DNA of 64,000 bases from Clostridium sp. E02 (GCF_003833015.1 NZ_RJLQ01000006.1:62001-126000); one strand, 5' to 3'; positions 45,854 to 55,904 are shown, numbered from the stretch's first letter. Program-made: numbers and translations. The notes: generated by a model not told the origin, from the letters alone.

Positions 45854-47296
45854 CTAAGAAATATATGTGAGAGGTATGCGAACCGTAAATGTGGTTCCCT
45901 CCCCTTCTTTGCTTTGAAGTTTAATCGCTGCCTGATGCATAAGAATGATTTTTTTCGTAATAGAAAGTCCCAAACCAGTTCCTCCGGTTTCTCTTGACCG
46001 AGCCTTGTCCACCCGGTAAAATCGTTCAAAGACCTGCTCTTGATATTCTTCTGGTATTCCGATTCCGGAATCAGAAACCTTCACATAAAAGAACTTATGA
46101 TCTGCATCTAGCGTAACCCGCACCCAGCCGCCTTCCACATTATATTTAATGGCATTCTCTACCAGATTACTTAGTGCCAGAGACAGCTTCATCTCATCCA
46201 CATCGGCGGTCACTTCCCGGATGCTTTCAAATGTCAGCTCGATATCTCTTCTGCCTGCAATTGGGCGCAGCCTTTTTAAAATCAGTTCCAAAAGACCATT
46301 GATTTTTACTTGGGCTATATTTAAATTCGCTCCTGCCATCTTGTCCATCCGGACTAGGGCAAGAAGATCGTCAATAATTTTACTCTCCCGCTCAATTTCA
46401 TCCGAAATATCGCTTAAAAACTCACGGTATAATTCCATGGGAGCATCCTCCATCCCAATTAAAGAATCGGCTAGAACCCGAATGGAGGTAATGGGAGTTT
46501 TCAGTTCATGGGATACGTTTGATACGAACTCCTCCCGTGACTGATCCACTGCCTTAAGTTTCTTTAATGTAGCATTGATCGATTCTGTGATCTGCTCGGT
46601 CTCTTTATATGCATGAGAACTAATGGTTTCCTCCAGATTCCCTTCTGCCGCACGGTTTAACATACGCTGCAATTCTTTAAATGGTTTCATTAACAGCTTA
46701 CTCAATAAAACCACAAAAATCCCCAAAAGAGAAAGAATCATAAAGTGAAGGAATGTCCCCTTATCGGAAACTGTAACGATCCGATTCAATAGATCTTCTG
46801 TAGAAGCCGTTACGATCATAACTCCATCGATTTCTTTTTCCTGACTATTGGAATAAATAGGAATGGTCTGAGAGGAATAGCGTTTTTCTGAGTTGTATTT
46901 ACTGCTGTTCTCTCCATTAAAGCAACGGATCACTTCTTCCGAAACATTGATTTTTCCCATAGACAGATTAAAGGTATCATTAACGATCCGAAAGCTTCGG
47001 TTTACCACTACGATTCTGCAATTAAAGATATCTGCCTTTACAGACATTTCATTGTCTAACAAAGACTCTCTGGGTTCCATGGTCAGATACCCGACTCTTG
47101 TCATCTTATTGCTTAATATCCAACACTGATTTTGTATCTCCTTGACTCTAGAATCAATGAGATTCTGCCGATAGGCCCCTAGCAGCACCGAACTTTGGAT
47201 CATAACCGGTATAATCCCCAACAGGAAAAAGCAAATAATCAGTATCGCCTGAAGGCTGACGGTGTGTTTTTTAACATATATTCTTCCCTGAAACAT
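45854..47296 (-). CDS. Membrane sensor histidine kinase without adjacent response regulator
   Basis: A 480-aa kinase. TM1 spans about 13-41 and an extracytoplasmic sensor region about 42-180. TM2 (about 181-202) is followed by HAMP, HisKA with phosphorylated His263 in SHELKTP, and HATPase with LVENAIKYN, SDSGIGIP and GGTGLGLSI. No response regulator occurs on either side (DegV upstream, GerMN lipoprotein downstream), so its partner is elsewhere. Confidence 0.9.
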   Translation of the reverse strand: MFQGRIYVKKHTVSLQAILIICFFLLGIIPVMIQSSVLLGAYRQNLIDSRVKEIQNQCWILSNKMTRVGYLTMEPRESLLDNEMSVKADIFNCRIVVVNRSFRIVNDTFNLSMGKINVSEEVIRCFNGENSSKYNSEKRYSSQTIPIYSNSQEKEIDGVMIVTASTEDLLNRIVTVSDKGTFLHFMILSLLGIFVVLLSKLLMKPFKELQRMLNRAAEGNLEETISSHAYKETEQITESINATLKKLKAVDQSREEFVSNVSHELKTPITSIRVLADSLIGMEDAPMELYREFLSDISDEIERESKIIDDLLALVRMDKMAGANLNIAQVKINGLLELILKRLRPIAGRRDIELTFESIREVTADVDEMKLSLALSNLVENAIKYNVEGGWVRVTLDADHKFFYVKVSDSGIGIPEEYQEQVFERFYRVDKARSRETGGTGLGLSITKKIILMHQAAIKLQSKEGEGTTFTVRIPLTYIS

Positions 47297-47317
47297 AATT
47301 ACACCCCTTCAAATTTC

Positions 47318-48190
47318 TCACGATTCTAAATCCAACTTCTTAGTACAGGTTATGGCAAGAGAACCTGGACCTATATGACAAGATACACTTAAAGAAAGTG
47401 GACCCACAAAAATTTCTGCTGTTTTGGGAAATATTTCTTCCAGTTCCTTTTTAAATTCCAAGGCAGCACCCTCGTTATTGGTATGTGCAACTGAAATAGA
47501 AGTGTTTGCTCCTTCAGAATCATGAAATCTTGCTTCTATATCCTTTTTCACTGCAGCTATCATCATGGTTTTCGCCTGCTTCATGGTTCTCGCTTTCGCA
47601 AAGGCATCCAGTTTTTCACCTTGTATGGTAAGAACCGGTTTAATCCGTAGAAAGCTTCCTAACATGGCTGCAGCAGGTGTAATTCTTCCACCCTTTTTTA
47701 AAAACTCCAATGTATCCAGAGTGATATAGATTGAGGCCTCCATCTTTGTCTCCTCAAGTCTATCCCTGATCTCCATGGCACTTAACCCGGCTTTTGCCAT
47801 CTCTTTGGCATCTAGAACCGATTGTCTCTGCGTAATTGAAATCCTCTGATTATTTACAACAAAAACCTTGTTATCATACTCTTCTGCCAGCACCATAGCC
47901 GTCTGGCAAGAACTGCTGAGTCCACTTGACATTGGAATATGTATCACAGCCTCATGCTCTTCTAACAAACGGTTCCAGAGATCCATAATATCACCAGGAG
48001 AAGGCTGTGACGTGGATATATCAACTCCATCTGCCAATTTTTGATAAAAATCATCTTGGGAAAGACTGATATCTTCATAAAAAGTCTCTCCTCCCATCAT
48101 AAATGGCATCGGAACTACATATATTCCAGCTTCTTTCCCCTCTTTTTGGGTGATTCCACTGTTACTGTCTGTTACAATTGCTACTTTCAT
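47318..48190 (-). CDS. DegV family fatty-acid-binding protein
   Basis: A 290-aa protein (MKVAIVTDSNSGI start; HIPMSSGLSSSCQTA; TLEFLKKGGRI) of the DegV/FakB family. FakB members present fatty acids to the kinase FakA; no FakA is nearby, and the ligand here is unknown. ATG 48190 is fixed by AAGGAGA; a longer frame would enter the ABC transporter gene, which it already overlaps by 29 bases. Confidence 0.88.
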   Translation of the reverse strand: MKVAIVTDSNSGITQKEGKEAGIYVVPMPFMMGGETFYEDISLSQDDFYQKLADGVDISTSQPSPGDIMDLWNRLLEEHEAVIHIPMSSGLSSSCQTAMVLAEEYDNKVFVVNNQRISITQRQSVLDAKEMAKAGLSAMEIRDRLEETKMEASIYITLDTLEFLKKGGRITPAAAMLGSFLRIKPVLTIQGEKLDAFAKARTMKQAKTMMIAAVKKDIEARFHDSEGANTSISVAHTNNEGAALEFKKELEEIFPKTAEIFVGPLSLSVSCHIGPGSLAITCTKKLDLES

Positions 48191-49967
48191 CTCGGTTCTC
48201 CTTATCCTCAATCTGAGTTTTCTGCTCTGCCTCTCCTGCAGAGGTATAAAGCTGATAATACATTCCCTTCTTTAAGAGCAGTTCCTCATGATTCCCTTCT
48301 TCCATAATTCTACTATCAGACAACACCAGAATCCGGTCCGCATTCTGGATGGTCGTGAGACGATGGGCAATGGTGACCGTAGTCCGTCCCTTAGAAAGCC
48401 GTTCCAGTGACTGGGAAACCAGCTGCTCGCTTTCATTATCCAGGGCTGAGGTCGCCTCATCAAGAAGCAATACTGGTGGATTTTTTAAAAATACCCGGGC
48501 AATACTAATCCGCTGCTTCTGTCCTCCAGACAGTTTTACGCCACGCTCTCCCACATATGTATCATATCCATCCTTGAGTCCCATAATAAATTCATGGGCT
48601 CCTGCCATCTTAGCTGCCTCTATTACATCCTCTTTAGAAGCACCTGGATGTCCATATTCAATGTTATCCATAACAGTTCCAGAAAATAGATATACATCCT
48701 GCTGAACCACTCCAACTGTACTCCTTAAACTCTCCAGAGTAATTTCTTTAATATCGTATCCATCGATCCGGATATTCCCTTTCGTAGGATCATAAAAACG
48801 AGGAATCAGGTTGCAGAGCGTGGTCTTTCCACCTCCAGAAGGGCCCACCAACGCCAGCTTTTCTCCTGGTCTGACAGAGAGATTAATCTTACGAAGAACT
48901 GAATTATGATCATCTGGGTATTCAAAGGAAACATTCTCAAAATCGATTTGCCCCTTTACATTCTCAATGGGCTTTGCCCCTTCAGTATCAAAAATATCTA
49001 TATTGGCATCCATAAGTTCTGTGAAACGCTCAATTCCAGTCATTCCTCTTTGAAACTGTTCTGCAAATTCAATGATACGGCGGATGGTGGTCAATAATGT
49101 GGAGACATATAAGGTATAGGCAACCAGATCCCCTGGCTTAATCAACCCTTTCACCATAAAAATACCACCTGCAACAATAACTACAACGTACATCAAACCA
49201 TCAAACATGCGAATGGTATTCTGGAAAGCTGCCATGTATTTGTATGTCTTTCTCTTAATCTCAAGAAACGCTACATTATCCCGGTTGAATTTTTCAATCT
49301 CAATCTTCTCATTGGCGAATGCCCGAACCACCCGGTTCCCCAAAAGACTGTCTTCGATCCTGGAATTCAATTCACCAATGTGATTTCTCTGCTGCTTAAA
49401 TGCTTTTTTGACCTGTATATTAAAATAGGTGCAAGAAGCAGCCATGACCGGTATGAGAAAAAAGATTAGCAGAGTCAAGGGAACATTGATTCCCAGCAAA
49501 ATAATAAAAGATACCACTGTTTTTAAAAAAGCGATGAAAAACTCCTCTGGACAATGGTGTGCAAACTCCGTCACATCAAATAAATCACTGGTGATACGGG
49601 ACATAATCTGCCCGACCTTTGTATTGTTAAAATAATTATCAGACAGCTTCTGCAAATGTGCAAATGCATCTTCCCGCATGTCTGTTTCAATCGCAGCTCC
49701 CATTACATGCCCAGTATAAGCCATATAAAAACTAGCAACTCCGTCTATGATACGAAATCCAAAATAAAGCATACCAATCGTAACGATCGTCTTTACCGTA
49801 AGCTGAGACAAATCTTTTAAACCCTGATTGGTGATATATCTTAAAATTAGGGGAAGTGCCATCTCGCAAACCGTAGTTAATGATGCGCAAAATAAATCCA
49901 TCATCATAACCTTCGTGTATTTCCTATAATAAGGCACAAACCGCTTTAACAATGTACCTGTTTTCAT
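48162..49967 (-). CDS. ABC exporter, fused permease and ATPase
   Basis: A 601-aa half-transporter. Six membrane helices lie in residues 1-320; the nucleotide-binding domain has Walker A GPSGGGKTT, signature LSGGQKQR, Walker B VLLLDEATSALD and the H-loop TIAHRLTT. It resembles MsbA/BmrA-type homodimeric lipid or drug exporters. It is the first gene of the ABC-degV-kinase-gerM run; the substrate is not evident. Confidence 0.9.
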   Translation of the reverse strand: MKTGTLLKRFVPYYRKYTKVMMMDLFCASLTTVCEMALPLILRYITNQGLKDLSQLTVKTIVTIGMLYFGFRIIDGVASFYMAYTGHVMGAAIETDMREDAFAHLQKLSDNYFNNTKVGQIMSRITSDLFDVTEFAHHCPEEFFIAFLKTVVSFIILLGINVPLTLLIFFLIPVMAASCTYFNIQVKKAFKQQRNHIGELNSRIEDSLLGNRVVRAFANEKIEIEKFNRDNVAFLEIKRKTYKYMAAFQNTIRMFDGLMYVVVIVAGGIFMVKGLIKPGDLVAYTLYVSTLLTTIRRIIEFAEQFQRGMTGIERFTELMDANIDIFDTEGAKPIENVKGQIDFENVSFEYPDDHNSVLRKINLSVRPGEKLALVGPSGGGKTTLCNLIPRFYDPTKGNIRIDGYDIKEITLESLRSTVGVVQQDVYLFSGTVMDNIEYGHPGASKEDVIEAAKMAGAHEFIMGLKDGYDTYVGERGVKLSGGQKQRISIARVFLKNPPVLLLDEATSALDNESEQLVSQSLERLSKGRTTVTIAHRLTTIQNADRILVLSDSRIMEEGNHEELLLKKGMYYQLYTSAGEAEQKTQIEDKENRDESSNCNRQ

Positions 49968-49989
49968 CTTTTTCTCCTTTATACGTCCT

Positions 49990-51234
49990 CTACTCTGTGA
50001 TTTTTATGCTCTTAACCAGACTTAAAGCCCAATTTTTCTCTCCAGGCTTTCTGCATGTAATATTAATATTCATACGCTGGTCTTTATAAAGAACCTGAGC
50101 TGACACCCCATAATGCATCTCGCCATTCTTCTCTTCCGGTTCATAAAATGCCAACCTTGCCTTGGCTTTTTCTATATCAAAATCAAAAATCTCTTCTACC
50201 TTCCCCTGTTCAAACCAACGCTCCTTAAATTCTGCCTCGCGTCCTTCGAAAACTGCTGCATATATATAATAATCATGACCTCCATAATGAATCCCGTCAT
50301 AATAATGATCCATGGTACGATCTGTTTCATCATAGAGGAAATTACCAGGTATCCCAAAGCTCATGTTACCAATCTTACGGTAAACCATATGCTTTCTGCA
50401 ACCAATGTTCTCTTCTCCCTGTAAGGCAACTACCTCTTCCATAACCATAGGCGCATGTTCATGGAGAAAGCATAACTCTAAATAAGCTTTTTGGGGAAAA
50501 GGCATCTTAGCGTCCATCGTATAAGCCGTCTCAAGTAGTTCAATGATCCTACGATTGATATATAGATCCTGCATGCTTCGTTTGGAGGGCATAAAATAAC
50601 AGGACTGGTTTAGAAGAACCAAAGCGCTATTTCGATAAAACCATGCATCGGTTTCCTGCTCGTTCCACACAAAAAAGTCCTTAGCAAATGCTACTGTCAA
50701 TCCTGAATGAATCATACCGTTTAATTCTTTCCATGAATAAGAACGGATATGAGTGATCAGTTTTCCTTCCTGCTGAGCCGGTATATAAAAGACCGCAGGC
50801 CAACAAAACATGTATTCCCCGCTCTCCCCCCAACCAGATACCAGATCAATCAGGTTTACAAACCACTGGTAAAAATACTTTTGCCGCATCACTAAAAAAT
50901 CCCGTTTTATAAAATAGCCGGTTCTATCCTCAACCTTTAGTTTTAATTTTTCATTTATGGCAAGTTTTTCAAGGAAGTCTATGACTGCTGCATGAAATCC
51001 AGGACCTGCAATGTTGGTCTGACTCTCCCCATGTAATTTTCGTTTGTTCCAGTTAAACCAGACATAACCTTCTGGGCATAACTGAACCAGAAAAAAGCCT
51101 TCAATCCTAAAACAGTGATATCCCAAATGCTTGGCAAGACTTTTAATCATTTGTTCTGCCGACTGTAAATTCCATGTGATTTTGGAAAACATTTTTTTCT
51201 TTGGCTCCAAAGAAAACCTGATTCTTATACTCAT
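49990..51234 (-). CDS. Conserved-looking protein of unknown function
   Basis: A 414-aa cytoplasmic protein that I do not recognise. It has no signal peptide or membrane helix. It is rich in aromatic residues (YVWFNWNKRKLHGES, GYFIKRDFLVMRQKYFYQWF, GIHYGGHDYYIYAAVFEG) and ends in a beta-like domain. The alternating aromatic and charged pattern suggests a globular alpha/beta protein. It lies 22 bases upstream of the ABC exporter and could be its operon partner. Codon use looks like its neighbours. Confidence 0.7.
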   Translation of the reverse strand: MSIRIRFSLEPKKKMFSKITWNLQSAEQMIKSLAKHLGYHCFRIEGFFLVQLCPEGYVWFNWNKRKLHGESQTNIAGPGFHAAVIDFLEKLAINEKLKLKVEDRTGYFIKRDFLVMRQKYFYQWFVNLIDLVSGWGESGEYMFCWPAVFYIPAQQEGKLITHIRSYSWKELNGMIHSGLTVAFAKDFFVWNEQETDAWFYRNSALVLLNQSCYFMPSKRSMQDLYINRRIIELLETAYTMDAKMPFPQKAYLELCFLHEHAPMVMEEVVALQGEENIGCRKHMVYRKIGNMSFGIPGNFLYDETDRTMDHYYDGIHYGGHDYYIYAAVFEGREAEFKERWFEQGKVEEIFDFDIEKAKARLAFYEPEEKNGEMHYGVSAQVLYKDQRMNINITCRKPGEKNWALSLVKSIKITE

Positions 51235-51327
51235 CTGAAACCCTTCCTAACATATCTTTCTCTATTCTATCGTATTTCTGTTAGAAATGGAAGCAGAAAA
51301 CGAATTAGGACGAACAAATTTTCTCCA

Positions 51328-52069
51328 AATCATAACCACCCGTTGAACGGGTGGTTTGCTCTACCCCTATAAGGGGTTATTACCGACGTTGGAGCCTAAA
51401 GGCTCTTTGAAAAAAATCCACAGCCGCACAAACATTTATCTACTGAGCCCAACAGGGCTCATTTTATTTGCTTTGTTTTACCGGCTCACCCGTGAACGGG
51501 TCTATGTATTCTTTTAACGTCATTTGATCATATTCTAAATCTTCTTTTAATTGATTTAGAATATATTCTTGTATCTTCTTTGCATTCTTTCCCACTGTAT
51601 CTACATAATATCCACGACACCAAAAATGTCTGTTTCCATATTTGTATTTCAAATTTGCATGTCTCTCAAATATCATAAGCGTACTCTTCCCTTTTAAATA
51701 TCCCATAAAACTTGATACGCTGATATTTGGTGGTATTCTCACTAACATATGAACATGATCTGGACATATTTCTGCTTCTACTATTTCCACACCTTTTCGT
51801 TTACATAACATGCTTAGAACATTTGCTATATCCTGCTTTAATTCTCCGTACGCTACCTTTCTGCGATATTTTGGCGCAAAAACTATGTGATACTTACAAT
51901 TCCATTTTGAATGTGATAAACTACTTATATCCATTTGGATAACCTCCTTTGATGTGCTTGTGTGGCTGCGAACCAACACTATTATATCACTGGAGGTTTT
52001 TTACCTGAAGCTAAAGCTGCTGTGGTCACACCTGCATAGCAGGTGGTTTATTAAAAGACTGCCATACAA
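51328..52069 (-). mobile_element. IS200-type insertion sequence, copy 2
   Basis: Same length (742 bases) as the unit at 19311-20052, in opposite orientation, with the same end hairpins and a TnpA identical along its length. The stretches I compared at both ends match base for base. Together the copies form a 742-base inverted repeat about 31 kb apart. Confidence 0.9.
51464..51934 (-). CDS. tnpA: IS200-type transposase TnpA (Y1 HUH), copy 2
   Basis: A 156-aa protein identical to the TnpA at 19446-19916 (HVH metal motif; catalytic tyrosine in QEYILNQ). The start is at ATG 51934 after AAGGAGG. It is intact. Identity of the two copies implies recent transposition or gene conversion. Confidence 0.94.
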   Translation of the reverse strand: MDISSLSHSKWNCKYHIVFAPKYRRKVAYGELKQDIANVLSMLCKRKGVEIVEAEICPDHVHMLVRIPPNISVSSFMGYLKGKSTLMIFERHANLKYKYGNRHFWCRGYYVDTVGKNAKKIQEYILNQLKEDLEYDQMTLKEYIDPFTGEPVKQSK

Positions 52070-52114
52070 TTAAAAAGAGGACTCCTCCATGATATCTATG
52101 GAAAGCCCTCTTTT
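52070..52114 (-). terminator. Intrinsic terminator of gpmI
   Basis: On the minus strand AAAAGAGGGCT pairs with AGTCCTCTTTT (one G-U) and runs into five T. IS copy 2 begins one or two bases beyond that T run. Confidence 0.85.
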
Positions 52115-52124
52115 ATGCAATCAA

Positions 52125-53663
52125 TTACTTTATAAGCAATGATTTACCTGTCATTTCTTTTGGTTGTTCCATTCCCAACAGCTCGATTAAGGTAGGCGCA
52201 ATGTCAGCAAGATTGCCACCCTCTCTCAATTTATAGGAAGGATCTGCATTGACTAAAACAAAAGGAACCGGATTCGTAGTATGGGCAGTAAATGGTTCTC
52301 CCGTCTTATAATCCAGGAGCTGTTCTGCATTTCCATGATCCGCACAGATAAATAACGTACCATTCACTTCCTTTATCGCATCCACTGTTTCACCTACACA
52401 GGAATCTACGGTTTCAATCGCCTTGATAGCCGCCTCTTCAATTCCAGTGTGTCCCACCATATCTGCATTTGCAAAGTTGATAATAATTACATCAAATTTG
52501 TCAGACTTAATTGCCGCCACCAACTTCTCACAAACAGCGGGGGCACTCATCTCTGGCTGCAGATCATAAGTTGCAACTTTCGGAGAGGAAACCAGAATCC
52601 GCTCTTCTCCCTGATTTGGTTCTTCCACACCACCATTGAAAAAAAATGTGACATGAGCATATTTTTCTGTTTCTGCAATTCTTGCCTGTGTTTTCTTGTT
52701 CTTTCCAAGAAATTCACCAAAGGTATTGGTAATTGTCTGTTTTTTAAATGCAACCAGTTTATTTTCAATGGTTTCATCATAATTGGTAAAGCAAACAAAA
52801 GTAAGGCTCAGGCGTTTTTCTCTCTCAAACCCAGAAAAATCATCATCACAGAAGGCTCTTGTCATCTCTCTTGCCCGATCTGGTCGGAAGTTAAAGAATA
52901 TAACAGAATCTTCATCTTTTACAGTTGCTACTGGTTTTCCACCTTCCATAACTGCAAATGGCTCTACAAATTCATCAAATTTTTTCTGATCGTAGGATGC
53001 CTGAATTCCAGCGGAAGCTGAATCTGCATGATTGCCTTCTCCCTTAGTCAGAACATGATATGCACGTTCCACACGATCCCAACGGTTATCCCGGTCCATG
53101 GCATAGTAACGTCCGGAAACAGAAGCCACCTTTCCGACTCCGATCTCTTTCATCTTCGCTTCCAGTTTCTCTACAAACCCTTTTCCCGATGCGGGAGGAG
53201 TATCACGTCCATCTAAGAAGCAGTGAACATAGACATTCTTAAGTCCATTCATCTTAGCCAATTTAAGAAGTCCATAAATGTGTTCATTGTGACTGTGTAC
53301 CCCACCATTCGATACCAGCCCCCACATATGAAGGTCTGAATTGTTCTTTTTGCAATTTTCCACTGCCTGTAAAAATTCTGGGATTTCAAAAAAGTCACCG
53401 TCTGCTATGGATTTTGTTATTCTGGTTAATTCCTGATATACGATACGTCCAGCGCCCATATTTAAATGACCAACTTCAGAGTTCCCCATCTGTCCATCCG
53501 GAAGGCCGACTGCCAGACCACTTGCGTTTCCCTTTACATAGGGACACTGACTCATAAGCTGATCCATAACCGGGGTTTTCGCTTCACAGACCGCATTATG
53601 TTCACAGTTATCATTTAATCCATAACCATCAAGTATCATTAATACAACAGGTTTTTTACTCAT
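52125..53663 (-). CDS. gpmI: 2,3-bisphosphoglycerate-independent phosphoglycerate mutase
   Basis: A 512-aa Mn-dependent enzyme converting 3- to 2-phosphoglycerate. The N-terminal metal site PVVLMILDGYGLND continues to the catalytic serine in GNSEVGHLNMGAGR. HGRD-type metal residues appear in CFLDGRDTPPASG, and the C-terminal CADHGNAEQ and AHTTNPVP complete the site. ATG 53663 is preceded by AAGGAG; the frame extends 37 codons upstream without support and would exceed the family length. Confidence 0.95.
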   Translation of the reverse strand: MSKKPVVLMILDGYGLNDNCEHNAVCEAKTPVMDQLMSQCPYVKGNASGLAVGLPDGQMGNSEVGHLNMGAGRIVYQELTRITKSIADGDFFEIPEFLQAVENCKKNNSDLHMWGLVSNGGVHSHNEHIYGLLKLAKMNGLKNVYVHCFLDGRDTPPASGKGFVEKLEAKMKEIGVGKVASVSGRYYAMDRDNRWDRVERAYHVLTKGEGNHADSASAGIQASYDQKKFDEFVEPFAVMEGGKPVATVKDEDSVIFFNFRPDRAREMTRAFCDDDFSGFEREKRLSLTFVCFTNYDETIENKLVAFKKQTITNTFGEFLGKNKKTQARIAETEKYAHVTFFFNGGVEEPNQGEERILVSSPKVATYDLQPEMSAPAVCEKLVAAIKSDKFDVIIINFANADMVGHTGIEEAAIKAIETVDSCVGETVDAIKEVNGTLFICADHGNAEQLLDYKTGEPFTAHTTNPVPFVLVNADPSYKLREGGNLADIAPTLIELLGMEQPKEMTGKSLLIK

Positions 53664-53725
53664 ATTGAATTCTCCTTTTCCATGTACGTTCCTAGCTGTT
53701 ATGATTGTAATTAAAACGGATAAAA

Positions 53726-53762
53726 AGCTGCCGATCCCGTTACAATCTATCAGGATGCAGCA
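53726..53762 (-). terminator. Weak hairpin between tpiA and gpmI
   Basis: AGCTGC pairs with GCAGCT across a long loop, followed by five T on the minus strand. It may attenuate read-through into gpmI. Confidence 0.4.
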
Positions 53763-53774
53763 GCTCCTATTCAC

Positions 53775-54527
53775 TTATTTTTTGTAATTTACAATATCAC
53801 CGAAATCTGGTTTCAAGGAAGCGCCTCCAACAAGTCCACCATCAATATCTGGCTGAGCAAATAATTCTGGTGCGCTTTTTGCAGATACGGATCCACCATA
53901 CTGGATACGGATTGCTTCTGCGGTTACTTTGTCATAGATCTCTGCAATACAGTCGCGAATGGCTTTGCAAACTTCTTGTGCCTGTTCGGTCGTAGCAACC
54001 TTTCCAGTTCCGATGGCCCAGATGGGTTCATAAGCAATCACAGCTTTTTTTGCATTCTCTGCTGGAATTTGCTGGAATGCAATTTTTATCTGTTGACGAA
54101 TCCAATCAAGGGTAATCCCCTGTTCTCTCTGCGTTAGAGATTCGCCACAGCAGACGATAGGAGTCATTCCATATTCAAAGGCTTTTCGCACTTTCTTATT
54201 CACAATTTCATTTGTTTCTGCAAAGTACTCTCTGCGTTCGGAATGACCGATTACCACATAGGATACCCCTGCGTCCTTTAACATAGCTGGTGAGATCTCA
54301 CCTGTATAAGCACCTTTGTCTTCATAGTACATATTTTCAGCACCAATATTTATATTAGAGCCCTTAGCCGCTTCTACCGCTGGTATGATATCAATGGCTG
54401 GAACACAGAACACCACATCTACGTCATCGTTCACTACGAGTGGCTTTAAAGTATTTACTAGTCCTACCGCTTCGGTAGGTGTCATATTCATCTTCCAGTT
54501 TCCTGCAATAATTTTTTTTCTTGACAT
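53775..54527 (-). CDS. tpiA: Triosephosphate isomerase
   Basis: A 250-aa TIM barrel interconverting dihydroxyacetone phosphate and glyceraldehyde 3-phosphate. The substrate loop begins GNWKMNMT, the catalytic histidine is in VIGHSERR, and the catalytic glutamate in [15 protein letters not shown]. It lies 20 bases after pgk in the glycolytic gene run. Confidence 0.97.
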   Translation of the reverse strand: MSRKKIIAGNWKMNMTPTEAVGLVNTLKPLVVNDDVDVVFCVPAIDIIPAVEAAKGSNINIGAENMYYEDKGAYTGEISPAMLKDAGVSYVVIGHSERREYFAETNEIVNKKVRKAFEYGMTPIVCCGESLTQREQGITLDWIRQQIKIAFQQIPAENAKKAVIAYEPIWAIGTGKVATTEQAQEVCKAIRDCIAEIYDKVTAEAIRIQYGGSVSAKSAPELFAQPDIDGGLVGGASLKPDFGDIVNYKK

Positions 54528-54547
54528 TAGATTCCCCTCTTATTCCA

Positions 54548-55759
54548 TTATTTGTTATCAGCTGCCGCAACACCTGGAAGTTCTTTTCCTTCTAGGAATT
54601 CAAGAGAAGCACCGCCGCCAGTGGAAATATGGGTCATCTTATCTGCAAATCCTAGTCTCTTCACTGCATTAACAGAATCTCCGCCACCGATTACGGTAGT
54701 CGCATCACTAAGTTCTGCAACGGAACGGCAAATCTCTAATGTACCTTCTGCAAAGTTGGAAAATTCAAAAACACCCATCGGTCCATTCCATACAACTGTT
54801 TTGGCACTCTTTAAAGCATCTTTGAATGCTTCGATGGATTTAGGACCAATATCAAATCCGGACCATCCAGCATCAATAGAGGTAACTACTTTTCTGTCGG
54901 TATCATTCGAGAATTCTTTCCCCTCTACGTTATCCAATGGAAGAAGAAGTTTAACTCCTTTTTCATCTGCTTTTTTGATCATTTCTAAAGCATAGTCAAG
55001 TTTATCTTCTTCACACAAAGAATTTCCAATTTCTTTTCCCTGCGCTTTGGCAAAGGTATAAGCCATACCACCACCAATAATTAAAGTATCTACTTTGTCA
55101 AGTAGGTTGTTGATCACGTTGATTTTGTCAGATACTTTTGCACCACCCAGAATAGCCACAAAAGGACGCACTGGATTCTCAACCGCCTGACCTAAGAATT
55201 TAATCTCTTTTTCCATCAAATATCCAACTACATTGGTCGTAGTATATTTGGTAACTCCTACATTCGAACAATGGGCTCTATGAGCAGTACCAAATGCGTC
55301 GTTTACAAAAATACCGTCGCATAGAGATGCCAGTTCTTTTGCATAAGCATCTGCATTGTCATCTTTTCCGTATTTTGTCTCTTCCGCTCTGTAACGTGTA
55401 TTCTGCAGAAGCAGAACTTCTCCATCCTTTAATTCAGCTGCTACCTTCTGTGTCTCTGATCCGGTTACTTTTGGATCATTTACAAACTTAACTTCAACGC
55501 CAAGCCGTTCACTTAAAGCCGGAGCAACTGGTTCCATGGACAGTTCAGGAAGTGGCTCTCCCTTTGGTTTCCCAAGATGAGAACATAAAATAACCTTTGC
55601 GCCCTGTTCTAATAACTTTTTAATAGTTGGAATCGCTCCGTCAATCCGGTTAAAATTCTGGATCACTCCATCTTTTAATGGTACATTAAAATCACATCTT
55701 ACTAAGATTTTTTTGCCTTGTAATCCAGTCAAATCATCGATTGTTTTCTTATTAAGCAT
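54548..55759 (-). CDS. pgk: Phosphoglycerate kinase
   Basis: A 403-aa enzyme making ATP from 1,3-bisphosphoglycerate. The N-terminal substrate site is VRCDFNVPL, the hinge region and GGAKVSDKI are present, and the nucleotide site is GGGDSV. It follows gap, but the strong terminator at 55866-55894 separates them, so pgk-tpiA-gpmI is probably read at a lower level or from its own promoter. Confidence 0.97.
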   Translation of the reverse strand: MLNKKTIDDLTGLQGKKILVRCDFNVPLKDGVIQNFNRIDGAIPTIKKLLEQGAKVILCSHLGKPKGEPLPELSMEPVAPALSERLGVEVKFVNDPKVTGSETQKVAAELKDGEVLLLQNTRYRAEETKYGKDDNADAYAKELASLCDGIFVNDAFGTAHRAHCSNVGVTKYTTTNVVGYLMEKEIKFLGQAVENPVRPFVAILGGAKVSDKINVINNLLDKVDTLIIGGGMAYTFAKAQGKEIGNSLCEEDKLDYALEMIKKADEKGVKLLLPLDNVEGKEFSNDTDRKVVTSIDAGWSGFDIGPKSIEAFKDALKSAKTVVWNGPMGVFEFSNFAEGTLEICRSVAELSDATTVIGGGDSVNAVKRLGFADKMTHISTGGGASLEFLEGKELPGVAAADNK

Positions 55760-55858
55760 TGGTTTTATGCCCCTTTCAGAATATATTTAGAATGAAACAA
55801 CGAAAAAAAGAATCTTTTGGAACGATTCAATTTTCGAAGCTCTGTTTTTAGAATCAAA

Positions 55859-55894
55859 AAAAATACAGGGTCCGGTCCATAACGACCGGACCCT
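55859..55894 (-). terminator. Strong terminator between gap and pgk
   Basis: On the minus strand a stem of AGGGTCCGGTC with GGACCGGACCCT and a short loop is followed by GTA and a run of eight T. Confidence 0.9.
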
Positions 55895-55904
55895 GGGTGG
55901 ATCA

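Noticed and set aside
52449-53021. 190-aa open frame opposite gpmI
   Set aside because: Cys/Phe-rich nonsense-like translation, no start signals, and gpmI covers it completely.
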